Assembly (NCBI RefSeq): GCF_009708175.1
Contig: NZ_WMBB01000001.1
Location: forward strand, 682,001-746,000
DNA: 64,000 bases
Source: Nocardia aurantiaca
Lineage (GTDB): Bacteria; Actinomycetota; Actinomycetes; Mycobacteriales; Mycobacteriaceae
Reading direction: 5' to 3'
In this document: positions 1 through 6,948 of the stretch, one piece after another
Layout: the number at the start of each line of letters is the position of its first letter
Position numbering within the stretch: the stretch's first letter is position 1
Translations under genes and position numbers: made by a program
The notes under the pieces: generated by a model
The model's input: the letters and a program-made list of their open reading frames with translations, nothing else
Told to the model about the DNA's origin: nothing
Database searches by the model: none

Positions 1-1
1 G

Positions 2-1024
2 GTCAAGGCGGGGCTCGAGCCGCGCAAACTGCCGAGCGGCACCGGCCTGATCTGTGATATCGGCCCCGACGGCCCGCGCATCGGCCTGCGGGCCGATATG
101 GACGCGCTGCCGCTGCAGGAGTACACGGGGCTGCCCTTCGCCTCCACCGTGCCGGGCGTCTCGCACGCCTGTGGGCACGACGCGCACACCACCATCCTGC
201 TCGGCACCGCGCTGGCGCTGGCCGAGATCGGGGACCTGCCGGTCGGCGTGCGGCTGGTGTTCCAGCACGCCGAGGAGGTCATGCCCGGCGGCGCCATCGA
301 CATGGTCGCCGCGGGCGCCATGGAGGACGTCTCGCGCATGTTCGCGCTGCACTGCGATCCGCGGCTGGAGGTGGGCCGGGTCGGCATCCGGGTCGGGCCG
401 ATCACCTCGGCCGCCGACACCGTGGAGTTGGTGCTGGACTCGCCCGGCGGCCACACCTCCCGCCCGCACCTGACCAGCGATCTGGTCTACGCCATCGGCA
501 CGGTCATCACCGGCCTGCCCGGCCTGCTCTCCCGCCGCATCGACCCGCGCACCAGCACGGTCATGGTGTGGGGCGCGGTGTCGGCGGGCAAAGCTCCCAA
601 CGCGATTCCGCAGACCGGCATGCTGACCGGCACCGTCCGCACCGGCGATCACGCCACCTGGTCGCTGCTCGAGCCGATGGTCCGCGAGATCGTCGAGGGC
701 CTGCTGGCTCCGACCGGCGTCCGCTACCAGCTCAACTACAAGCGCGGCGTGCCCCCGGTGGTCAATGACGAGCAGGCCGTCCGCATGTTCGAGGACGCCA
801 TCCGCGGCCTCGGCTCCGATGTCCTCGCCGACACCCCGCAATCCGGCGGCGGTGAGGACTTCTCCTGGTACCTGGAGGAGGTCCCCGGCGCCATGGCCCG
901 CCTGGGCGTCTGGTCCGGCCAGGGTGAGCAGCTCGACCTGCACCAGCCCACCTTCGACCTCGACGAACGCGCCCTCGCCGTCGGCGTGCGCGTCTTGACC
1001 AACATCGTCCTCAGCGCCGGCTGA
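2..1024 (+). CDS. M20-family amidohydrolase, 5' end cut off (AmiA/AmiB type)
   Basis: This is a zinc-dependent amidohydrolase/peptidase of the M20D group, which hydrolyses amide bonds of N-acyl amino acids or similar substrates in the cytoplasm. The reading frame is open from base 2, so the N-terminus lies outside the window; 340 residues are visible. Metal-site motifs can be read: ADMDALP, GHDAHT and HAEEVMPGG, with GGEDFSW near the C-terminus. The middle (about residues 145-260) matches the usual dimerisation domain insert. M. tuberculosis carries amiA1/amiB1 at the same place relative to lpdA, which supports the family call. The natural substrate cannot be told from the sequence. Confidence 0.9.
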   Translation, partial: VKAGLEPRKLPSGTGLICDIGPDGPRIGLRADMDALPLQEYTGLPFASTVPGVSHACGHDAHTTILLGTALALAEIGDLPVGVRLVFQHAEEVMPGGAIDMVAAGAMEDVSRMFALHCDPRLEVGRVGIRVGPITSAADTVELVLDSPGGHTSRPHLTSDLVYAIGTVITGLPGLLSRRIDPRTSTVMVWGAVSAGKAPNAIPQTGMLTGTVRTGDHATWSLLEPMVREIVEGLLAPTGVRYQLNYKRGVPPVVNDEQAVRMFEDAIRGLGSDVLADTPQSGGGEDFSWYLEEVPGAMARLGVWSGQGEQLDLHQPTFDLDERALAVGVRVLTNIVLSAG

Positions 1025-1048
1025 CCACGCTCGGCGACAGCACACCGG

Positions 1049-1076
1049 CCGGGCCGCACTGGAAAGTGCGGTCCGG
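1049..1076 (+). terminator. Hairpin after the amidohydrolase gene
   Basis: A 12-bp stem (one G-U pair) closed by a GGAA tetraloop starts 25 nt after the stop codon. There is no long T-tract, as is common for actinobacterial terminators. Confidence 0.6.
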
Positions 1077-1273
1077 CTTCGCCTTTCACGCCGAATCCCG
1101 GAGACTGCCGCTCGCCTTCCGTGCCGCGGACCGAGTGCGGACCTCCACGCGCGGTGACTTCCATGCCGTGCCGCCGAGGCATTCCGAGGGGGAGCGATCA
1201 GCGCGCGGGGTTCCAGCGTCGGCGTGGTGGAGAGTGTCGTGACCGAGCGTCCGGCGCGGACTCGGCGTCCGGG

Positions 1274-1687
1274 CTACTTCGCCTTGGCGGCGATGTCACC
1301 CCAGGCGTGCCAGCGGTCGATCTCGATCCAGGCGGAGACGCGCTTCTGGTCGCGGATGCCGTAGGGGCCGCCGATGTAGTGCTGGGCGATGCGGTCGATG
1401 ACCGAGGAGTCCGGGTCGTTTTCGAGGGAGACGATGCGGCCCTGCACGCTGACGTGGCTGTACCAATTGTCGCCATCGAGCACGGTGAGGCTCACGCGCG
1501 GGTCTTCGCGCAGGTAGTCCAGGCGCTTGCGGAAATCGGCCAGGTTCACCAGGATTCGGCCGTTCTCGTACAGGTACCAGGTGGCGACCGAGACCGGCTG
1601 GCCGTCGGGGCGATTCGAGGCGAAGACCGCCGGGTTGGGGCGGGACAGGAATTCGGCGATCGGGGCGGGCACGGGGGTCGCGGGCAT
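1274..1687 (-). CDS. PPOX-class F420/flavin-dependent oxidoreductase
   Basis: A 137-residue split-barrel protein of the pyridoxamine-phosphate-oxidase-like superfamily. Such small actinobacterial members usually bind F420 or FMN and reduce or oxidise small substrates in the cytoplasm. Visible family features are an N-terminal ASNRPDGQPVSVATWYLY strand pair, a central DPRVSLTVLD segment and VSVQGRIV. I chose the ATG at 1687 because GAGGAAG lies directly upstream; the in-frame start 48 nt further up has no ribosome site. It stands alone between the amidohydrolase and the GGCT-like gene. The cofactor (F420 or FMN) and substrate are not determinable here. Confidence 0.75.
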   Translation of the reverse strand: MPATPVPAPIAEFLSRPNPAVFASNRPDGQPVSVATWYLYENGRILVNLADFRKRLDYLREDPRVSLTVLDGDNWYSHVSVQGRIVSLENDPDSSVIDRIAQHYIGGPYGIRDQKRVSAWIEIDRWHAWGDIAAKAK

Positions 1688-1807
1688 CGGCTTCCTCTTT
1701 TCGATGGTTCGAAATTGGTTTTCCGGTTCACGCAACGTCGATGCCGCGCCGAATCTTCCGGTCGGGCGCGAATGGTGGCCGCACCGTATCCGGTGCGGCG
1801 GCGCTGC

Positions 1808-2287
1808 TTACGGCCCGAAGGTGCCCGGGCCGACGTTCTTGCTGTTGCGGGTGCGTAGCGCGTGCACGTAATCGCTTGGCGCGCCGGCCTTCTCGGCGGC
1901 ATCGGCGATGACGCCCAGATAGCGCGCGGAGGGCAGCCCGCCCTCATAGGCGTCCAGGACGTACAGCCAGGCCAGCACCGGCTCGCTGCCCGTGCCCGCG
2001 TTGGGGGTGACGCGCAGACGGATCTTCTTGTGGATACCGAAGTCCGAGCCCTCCCAGCGGTCGAGGCTCAGCTCGTCCTCACCGGGGACGTCGTAGAGCA
2101 CCACGAAGACCCGTTGCCCGGCTTCTTCGACCACCGTCGCCAGCGGTCCCTCCCAGCCGATGTCGTCCCCGGCGAAGGTGAGTCGCCACCCTTCCAGCCA
2201 GCCGGTTCCGTACACGGGGGAGTGCGGACAGCGCTTGAGCATCTGCTCGGGATCCATGTTGGACCCATAGGCGGCGTAGATCGGCAC
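1808..2287 (-). CDS. Gamma-glutamylcyclotransferase-like protein
   Basis: A 159-residue protein of the GGCT-like (AIG2/ChaC-related) fold. The hallmark YGSN motif (YAAYGSNMDPEQM) is at the N-terminus and the WEGSDFG segment sits mid-protein. Family members cleave gamma-glutamyl or similar amides to release 5-oxoproline; this small bacterial branch is largely uncharacterised. The GTG at 2287 is preceded by TAGGCT ending 6 nt upstream, so the mRNA is probably leaderless. M. tuberculosis has a homologous gene (Rv3304) beside lpdA in the same relative orientation. It is divergent from lpdA across a 393-bp intergenic region. Confidence 0.75.
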   Translation of the reverse strand: MPIYAAYGSNMDPEQMLKRCPHSPVYGTGWLEGWRLTFAGDDIGWEGPLATVVEEAGQRVFVVLYDVPGEDELSLDRWEGSDFGIHKKIRLRVTPNAGTGSEPVLAWLYVLDAYEGGLPSARYLGVIADAAEKAGAPSDYVHALRTRNSKNVGPGTFGP

Positions 2288-2293
2288 CAGGAG

Positions 2294-2299
2294 AGCCTA
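2294..2299 (-). promoter_or_regulatory. -10 box of the GGCT-like gene, leaderless
   Basis: On the minus strand TAGGCT ends 6 nt before the GTG start at 2287, so transcription should begin at or next to the start codon. Confidence 0.5.
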
Positions 2300-2368
2300 T
2301 CGAACAAACCCGGGAGACCGTCCCCGATCCCCATCACAAGGCGGTTCGCGCCCGCATGACCAACCATC

Positions 2369-2437
2369 TCGCCGAACAAAACGCGCAGATGGTCCGCCCA
2401 ACAGCAACGAGCGGGTGGTTCGCCGAACAAAACGCGC
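2369..2437. repeat. Two 18-bp direct repeats spaced 51 bp apart
   Basis: The sequence TCGCCGAACAAAACGCGC occurs at 2369-2386 and again, identically, at 2420-2437. The second copy is preceded by GT, which completes the small palindrome GTTCG-C-CGAAC. They could be tandem operator sites for the divergent lpdA/GGCT promoters or repeat debris. Confidence 0.6.
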
Positions 2438-2487
2438 GAATGGGACGCCCGCAGTTTGCTCGATCCGCCAATCCGTCGACCGAAAGG

Positions 2488-2600
2488 TTCGCGGCCGTGG
2501 CGATTCTGGACCGACGGAGCGGGGGAGCGAAGCGGAGGAGCGGAGAAGGGAAGAATCGAGACCTCGGGGCCGCGAACCCGCCGGAGCGAAGCGGAGGCAA
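2488..2600. repeat. Interspersed palindromic repeat, copy 1
   Basis: Outer arms TTCGCGGCC (2488-2496) and GGCCGCGAA (2568-2576) enclose inner arms CGATTCT (2501-2507) and AGAATCG (2552-2558). A tail follows (2577-2600) containing GGAGCGAAGCGGAGG. The same order of elements with high identity recurs at 61973-62077. It lies 81 nt before the lpdA start. Confidence 0.8.
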
Positions 2601-2680
2601 ATTCAACCCAGCGTAGCTGCGGGGATAACGTTAGAGACCGGAACCGGAGATCCCGGGGCCGACCTGAAAGCGGAGGAACA

Positions 2681-4084
2681 ATGACCCGCATTGCGATCAT
2701 CGGTGGCGGCCCCGCCGGTTACGAAGCGGCGCTGGTGGCGGCACAGCACGGGGCACCTGTCACGCTGATCGACAGTGACGGCATCGGCGGCGCGTGCGTG
2801 CTGTGGGATTGCGTGCCGTCCAAGACCTTCATCGCCTCCACCGGCGTGCGCACCGATCTGCGCCGCGCCCGTGACCTCGGCATCACCGTGCATCTCTCGC
2901 AGGCGCAGGTCCGCTTGGCGGAGGTGAACTCCCGCGTGAAGGCGCTCGCGCAGGCTCAGTCCTCCGACATCCGGGTCAAGCTGCAGACCGCCGGGGTGAC
3001 CGTGCTGTCCGGTTACGGCGAACTCATCGACCAGGCCCCGGGTCTGGCCACCCATCTGGTGAAGGCCACCCTCGCCGACGGACAGGAGCGGGTCATCGAG
3101 GCCGAGGTGGTGCTCATCGCCACCGGCGCCAGCCCGCGCGTGCTGCCCGGTGCGGAGCCGGACGGCGAGCGAATCCTGAACTGGCGTCAGCTCTATGACC
3201 TCAAGGAGCTGCCCCAGACCCTGGTGGTCGTGGGTTCCGGTGTGACCGGCGCCGAATTCGTCTCCGCCTATACCGAGATGGGCGTGAAGGTGCGACTCGT
3301 CTCCAGCCGCGACCGCGTGCTGCCCGGGGAAGACGCCGACGCCGCCCTGGTGCTGGAGGATGCGCTGGCCGAGCGCGGTGTGGAACTGGTCAAGCACGCC
3401 CGCGCCGACGCGGTGGAGCGCACCGCCGAGGGCGTGGTGGTGAAGCTGTCCGACGGCCGCAACATCACCGGCACGCACGCGCTCATGACCGTCGGTTCCA
3501 TCCCGAACACCAACGGGCTGGGCCTGGAACGCCTGGGCATCGAGCTGGACAAGGGCGGTTACCTGCGTGTGGACCGGGTTTCGCGCACCACCGCGCCCGG
3601 CGTCTACGCGGCCGGCGACTGCACCGGCCTGCTGCCGCTGGCTTCGGTGGCCGCCATGCAGGGCCGCATCGCCATGTACCACGCACTGGGTGAGGGCGTG
3701 CAGCCGATCCGCCTGAAGACGGTTGCGTCCGCGGTGTTCACGCGCCCGGAGATCGCGACCGTCGGCGTTTCGCAGACCGCGATCGACAATGGCGAGGTCC
3801 CGGCCCGCACGGTCATGCTGCCTCTGAATACCAACCCGCGCGCCAAGATGTCGGGCCTGCGAAGGGGTTTCGTGAAGATCTTCTGCCGCCCCGCCACCGG
3901 TGTGGTGATCGGCGGCGTGGTGGTGGCCCCCATCGCCTCCGAGTTGATCCTGCCGATCGCCCTGGCCGTGCAGAACAACCTCACGGTGAACGATCTGGCG
4001 CAGACGTTTTCGGTGTACCCGTCGCTCACCGGATCGGTCACCGAGGCCGCGCGTCAGCTCATGCGCCACGACGATCTGGACTAG
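2681..4084 (+). CDS. lpdA: LpdA-type flavoprotein disulfide reductase / NAD(P)H-quinone reductase
   Basis: A 467-residue FAD- and NAD(P)-binding flavoprotein. Seen: FAD motif GGGPAGYEAA at residues 7-16, NAD(P) motif GSGVTGAE mid-protein, and the second FAD motif ending AAGDCTG. Start ATG 2681 follows GGAGG. The protein closely resembles M. tuberculosis Rv3303c, whose enzyme reduces quinones with NAD(P)H rather than acting on lipoamide. Unlike my recollection of that protein (GGAAVLDDC), this one has a full C-x4-C pair (Cys39 and Cys44). The C-terminal His-Pro-x3-Glu of lipoamide dehydrogenases is replaced by VYPSLTG, as in Rv3303c. It is probably cytoplasmic, acting in redox defence. Confidence 0.88.
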   Translation: MTRIAIIGGGPAGYEAALVAAQHGAPVTLIDSDGIGGACVLWDCVPSKTFIASTGVRTDLRRARDLGITVHLSQAQVRLAEVNSRVKALAQAQSSDIRVKLQTAGVTVLSGYGELIDQAPGLATHLVKATLADGQERVIEAEVVLIATGASPRVLPGAEPDGERILNWRQLYDLKELPQTLVVVGSGVTGAEFVSAYTEMGVKVRLVSSRDRVLPGEDADAALVLEDALAERGVELVKHARADAVERTAEGVVVKLSDGRNITGTHALMTVGSIPNTNGLGLERLGIELDKGGYLRVDRVSRTTAPGVYAAGDCTGLLPLASVAAMQGRIAMYHALGEGVQPIRLKTVASAVFTRPEIATVGVSQTAIDNGEVPARTVMLPLNTNPRAKMSGLRRGFVKIFCRPATGVVIGGVVVAPIASELILPIALAVQNNLTVNDLAQTFSVYPSLTGSVTEAARQLMRHDDLD

Positions 4085-4281
4085 CCGCATCGCCTTTCGG
4101 GCCCCTTTGTCACCCGCCCGTCTTGCTGCCTTGTCTCCCTTGTGATTAAGTTCGCGGCGGAAGCGATCGGCAGGGCGGTCGCGAGCGTTACGCAGCGGGG
4201 GTTCTCAATTCCCCTCCGGTGCGAGGCTCTTCGATGCCCGGAGCGATCGTGCCGCCGAGGGACGAAGGAATTGAGCGAAAC

Positions 4282-5496
4282 GTGAAGCACCGCAAGCCGA
4301 GTCGGATCAAGGCGAGCACCTCCCTGACGCTGGCCGGTGCGGCCGCGGTGGTGTCGCTGCTGTCCGCGCCCGCCAACGCCGCCCCCGCCGATCCGGGCGC
4401 GGTCCCGGCGGATCAGCAACAGCCCGACAGCACCCAGCCGACCACCGAGACGCCGACCCCGGAGACGCCGAAGGCCGACGTCGTGCCCGCGCCCAAGCCG
4501 GAGAACGTGCAGCCGGGCACCACCAAGCCGCAGCAGAGCCAGCCGGGCGTCACCACCCCGACCACGCCGAACACCCCGGCGCCGGACAATGGTGCGCCCA
4601 AGCAGGATTCGGGTCAGCCGCAGGGCGCCACCCAGCAGGACGGCGCCACCCCGAAGCCGGACCCCACCACGCCGAAGAACGACCAGAACGCGCAGCCGGC
4701 CGGCACCAATCCCGAGCCCGCGCAGCCGAAGTCGGTGCGGCCCTCGCAGCCGGGTGTGACGGTGCCGCGGGTGGCGCCGCTGCCGGTGCCGGGTCAGTCG
4801 ACCCAGGCCCAGCCCGCGGTGACCACCCCGCAGCCGGGCCAGTCCACCCAGCCGGGCCAGCCCGCCCAGCAGACCCAGCCGGGCCAGCAGACCCAGCCGG
4901 GCACCCAGCCGGTCAAGCCGAACGACCAGAACGCGCAGCCGGCCGTCACCACCCCGAACCAGGACCCGGGCGTGGACACCATGACCGGCCAGCCGACCGT
5001 CACCCCGCAGCAGCAGCCGCGCTGGCAGTCGCCCGCGGTCGACACGGCCCCGGCCGCGCCGGTGGTCGAGATGACCGGTCCGCACACCGAGATCGGCGTC
5101 AACCTCGACGGCGGCGCGGTGCTGCCGGGGTGGGCCGCCAACACCCACCACTTCAGCAACCTGGACGGCTACGTCGGCACCATCGGCTACACCACGCCGG
5201 GCGGTATGGGCGAGGCCGGCATGTCGCTGGACTTCACCACGGTGAACCAGATCAAGGTGACGGCCTTCGCGGGCAACGGCCCGGACAACGACCAGAAGAT
5301 GGAGTTCGTGCTCGACACGGCCGGGGCGAACGCCGCCAAGGCCAATGCCGAGAACTTCATCCGCCTGCTCCCGGGCGGCGCTACCGTCCTGGAGGCCGCG
5401 GCCCAGATTGGTAGGCTGCCCGAGGGCGAGCGGCCGTCGCAGTCGGTCGACGTCGGCGGTGTGACCGCGCAGGTGGGCGGTTCGGTTCAGTACTGA
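4282..5496 (+). CDS. Exported Pro/Gln-rich protein with conserved C-terminal domain
   Basis: Not recognised. The 404-residue product begins with a basic stretch and a hydrophobic core (about residues 9-32) ending in PANA, a good Sec signal peptide with cleavage after ANA. Residues 34-270 are low-complexity Pro/Gln/Thr, with repeated QPGQ, TQPG and NDQNAQPA units, a likely wall-spanning or surface linker. The last roughly 135 residues form a Gly-rich folded-looking domain (from about EIGVNLDGG). I chose the GTG at 4282 because AAGGA precedes it; in-frame starts further upstream (ATG 4219, ATG 4234) only add an unlikely extension before the signal. It is followed by a strong hairpin and another anchored protein. 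Confidence 0.7.
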   Translation: MKHRKPSRIKASTSLTLAGAAAVVSLLSAPANAAPADPGAVPADQQQPDSTQPTTETPTPETPKADVVPAPKPENVQPGTTKPQQSQPGVTTPTTPNTPAPDNGAPKQDSGQPQGATQQDGATPKPDPTTPKNDQNAQPAGTNPEPAQPKSVRPSQPGVTVPRVAPLPVPGQSTQAQPAVTTPQPGQSTQPGQPAQQTQPGQQTQPGTQPVKPNDQNAQPAVTTPNQDPGVDTMTGQPTVTPQQQPRWQSPAVDTAPAAPVVEMTGPHTEIGVNLDGGAVLPGWAANTHHFSNLDGYVGTIGYTTPGGMGEAGMSLDFTTVNQIKVTAFAGNGPDNDQKMEFVLDTAGANAAKANAENFIRLLPGGATVLEAAAQIGRLPEGERPSQSVDVGGVTAQVGGSVQY

Positions 5497-5542
5497 CAGG
5501 TCCACGAGGGACCGGAAACGGTCCCGGCAGGATCACTGTTGT

Positions 5543-5576
5543 CGCGTGGGGCGGTCGTCAGCGACCGCCCCACGCG
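5543..5576 (+). terminator. Perfect 15-bp hairpin terminator
   Basis: Two perfectly complementary 15-nt arms (5543-5557 and 5562-5576) are closed by a TCAG loop, 47 nt after the stop codon. No T-tract follows. Confidence 0.7.
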
Positions 5577-5597
5577 TCTGTGGCGAAAGGACGGGTG

Positions 5598-6797
5598 ATG
5601 GTTTCGGGCAGGGACGAATCCGCCGACCGTCAGGCATCCGAGGGGAAGCAGCCGGGATCGGCCGGGCGGCAGGAGTCCGAATTCGGGCCCTCGCTCAATG
5701 ACTTCGGGCCGTCCCTCAATGATTTCGGTCCCTCGCTGAACGATTTCGGGCCCGCGCCCGCCGCCGACGCCCCGGGGTGGAGTCCCGTGGCGGGCCCGCA
5801 GAGCCCTGATCTGGCCTGGCGTCCCGCGGGCACGCCGGTACCGCCGCAGTACCGCGCCCCTGACGCGTGGCAGCCCGTCACCGGCCGGCATCCGGCGGTC
5901 AACGGCCCTTCCACGGGCCAGTTTCCGGCCGTTGAGGGTGCGGTGCGGCCTCCGAGTACCCCCGACGTCGAACAGACCGTGAAAATCCCGCCTGGCGGGG
6001 CGCAATCGCCTGCTGTCGACGTGGGGGCGACGACCCGGATATACGACGTCGAGTCGGCGGCCGACGCACGGAATTCGACGAGTGCCGCCCAGGCCGCCGA
6101 GTCGGGCGGGGCCGTGGATTCCTGGTGGCGTTCCGAGCCCAGCGGCTTCCCGCCCGCGCCGCCGTCGGAATCGGCCGCGTCCCAGGGCGAGTCGCTGTCT
6201 TGGGCCGATGATCCGATCGTCAAGGCGCTGGCGCCGAAAACCCCTGTCCCGCAGCATAAGCCGGAAGACGAGGGTCCGAATCGGCGTAGGATCGGCCTGA
6301 TCGCGGCTGCCGCGGTGGCGGTGCTGGCGGTGGCCGGGGCGGCGGTCTTCGCGGTCGCCCGCGGCGGCAGGGATGACGCGCCGACCGCCGGGGCCACCAC
6401 CACCGACAAGGCGTCGCCCACCGCGGCCGCGCTGAGCTGCCCGGCCAGGCAGGAGGGCAAGCTGACCATCGGCAACGGCGCGGGCGGCACCGGTAGTGGC
6501 GTGGACGCGATCCTGGGCTTCCAGCACGCCTTCTACGTGGATCGCAGTGGTGTGAAGGCGCGCACGTTCGTGGCGCCCGAGGCGACGACGGTCCAGCCCG
6601 CCGATGTGATCCAGACCAAGGGCATCGACCGGCTCGGGCCCGGCACCACCTACTGCCTGAAGATCGTCGAGGTGGCTCCGCGGTCCTATGACGTGGACAT
6701 CACCGAGCATCGCGCGGACGGCACCACCGAGGTCTACGTCGAGCACATCACCACCGTGGAGCGTGACGGAAAACACCTGATCATGTCGATCGAGTAG
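5598..6797 (+). CDS. Single-pass membrane protein with FGPSLND repeats
   Basis: Not recognised. The 399-residue product has a long disordered, Pro/Ser/Ala-rich N-terminal part (about 1-230) that would be cytoplasmic. A run of basic residues then precedes one transmembrane helix (about 233-256, IGLIAAAAVAVLAVAGAAVF). The roughly 140-residue C-terminal part would be extracytoplasmic. Near the N-terminus the heptapeptide FGPSLND is repeated three times and followed by FGP. Start ATG 5598 is preceded by AAAGGA at 5586. The architecture resembles kinase-substrate or scaffold-type membrane proteins of actinomycetes, but no function can be assigned. Confidence 0.75.
   Translation: MVSGRDESADRQASEGKQPGSAGRQESEFGPSLNDFGPSLNDFGPSLNDFGPAPAADAPGWSPVAGPQSPDLAWRPAGTPVPPQYRAPDAWQPVTGRHPAVNGPSTGQFPAVEGAVRPPSTPDVEQTVKIPPGGAQSPAVDVGATTRIYDVESAADARNSTSAAQAAESGGAVDSWWRSEPSGFPPAPPSESAASQGESLSWADDPIVKALAPKTPVPQHKPEDEGPNRRRIGLIAAAAVAVLAVAGAAVFAVARGGRDDAPTAGATTTDKASPTAAALSCPARQEGKLTIGNGAGGTGSGVDAILGFQHAFYVDRSGVKARTFVAPEATTVQPADVIQTKGIDRLGPGTTYCLKIVEVAPRSYDVDITEHRADGTTEVYVEHITTVERDGKHLIMSIE
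5682..5753 (+). repeat. 21-bp in-frame tandem repeat coding FGPSLND
   Basis: Units start at 5682, 5703 and 5724, with a partial fourth at 5745-5753. The units differ only at synonymous positions, so the peptide is conserved more strictly than the DNA. Confidence 0.85.
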
Positions 6798-6824
6798 CCG
6801 ATTCGGCCCGGGTGGGCGAATCGG
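6798..6824 (+). terminator. Hairpin overlapping the end of the membrane protein gene
   Basis: Arms CCGATTCG (6798-6805) and CGAATCGG (6817-6824) lie immediately after the TAG stop, with additional G/C pairing in the loop. Confidence 0.5.
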
Positions 6825-6873
6825 GGCCGGTCCACTCCCTGAAAAATGGACCGTGTGTCTCATATCTCGGGAT

Positions 6874-6890
6874 CAGGATTTCATATCCTG
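6874..6890. promoter_or_regulatory. Inverted repeat CAGGAT-N5-ATCCTG upstream of aminotransferase gene
   Basis: Perfect 6-bp arms with TTCAT spacer. TCATATC also occurs twice, 21 bp apart (6860 and 6881), two helical turns. A likely binding site of an unidentified regulator. Confidence 0.45.
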
Positions 6891-6894
6891 GTCG

Positions 6895-6907
6895 CCATGT
6901 GACATGG
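6895..6907. promoter_or_regulatory. Palindrome CCATGT-G-ACATGG upstream of aminotransferase gene
   Basis: A perfect 13-bp palindrome 42 nt before the start codon, adjacent to the preceding inverted repeat. Confidence 0.45.
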
Positions 6908-6948
6908 TGGAATTTCGCATACCCCGGCGTTCCACTCGGAGGTGTTTC

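Larger units (their letters stand above)
2288..2680. other. 393-bp intergenic region with repeats, upstream of lpdA
   Basis: No credible gene is seen. The region holds the leaderless promoter of the GGCT-like gene, a pair of direct repeats (2369 and 2420), and one copy of a palindromic interspersed repeat (2488-2600). The region from 2601 to the lpdA ribosome site shows nothing obvious. Confidence 0.6.

Noticed and set aside
2456-2680. N-terminal extension of lpdA of 75 codons
   Set aside because: It would translate the palindromic repeat; ATG 2681 has GGAGG and begins right at the FAD motif.
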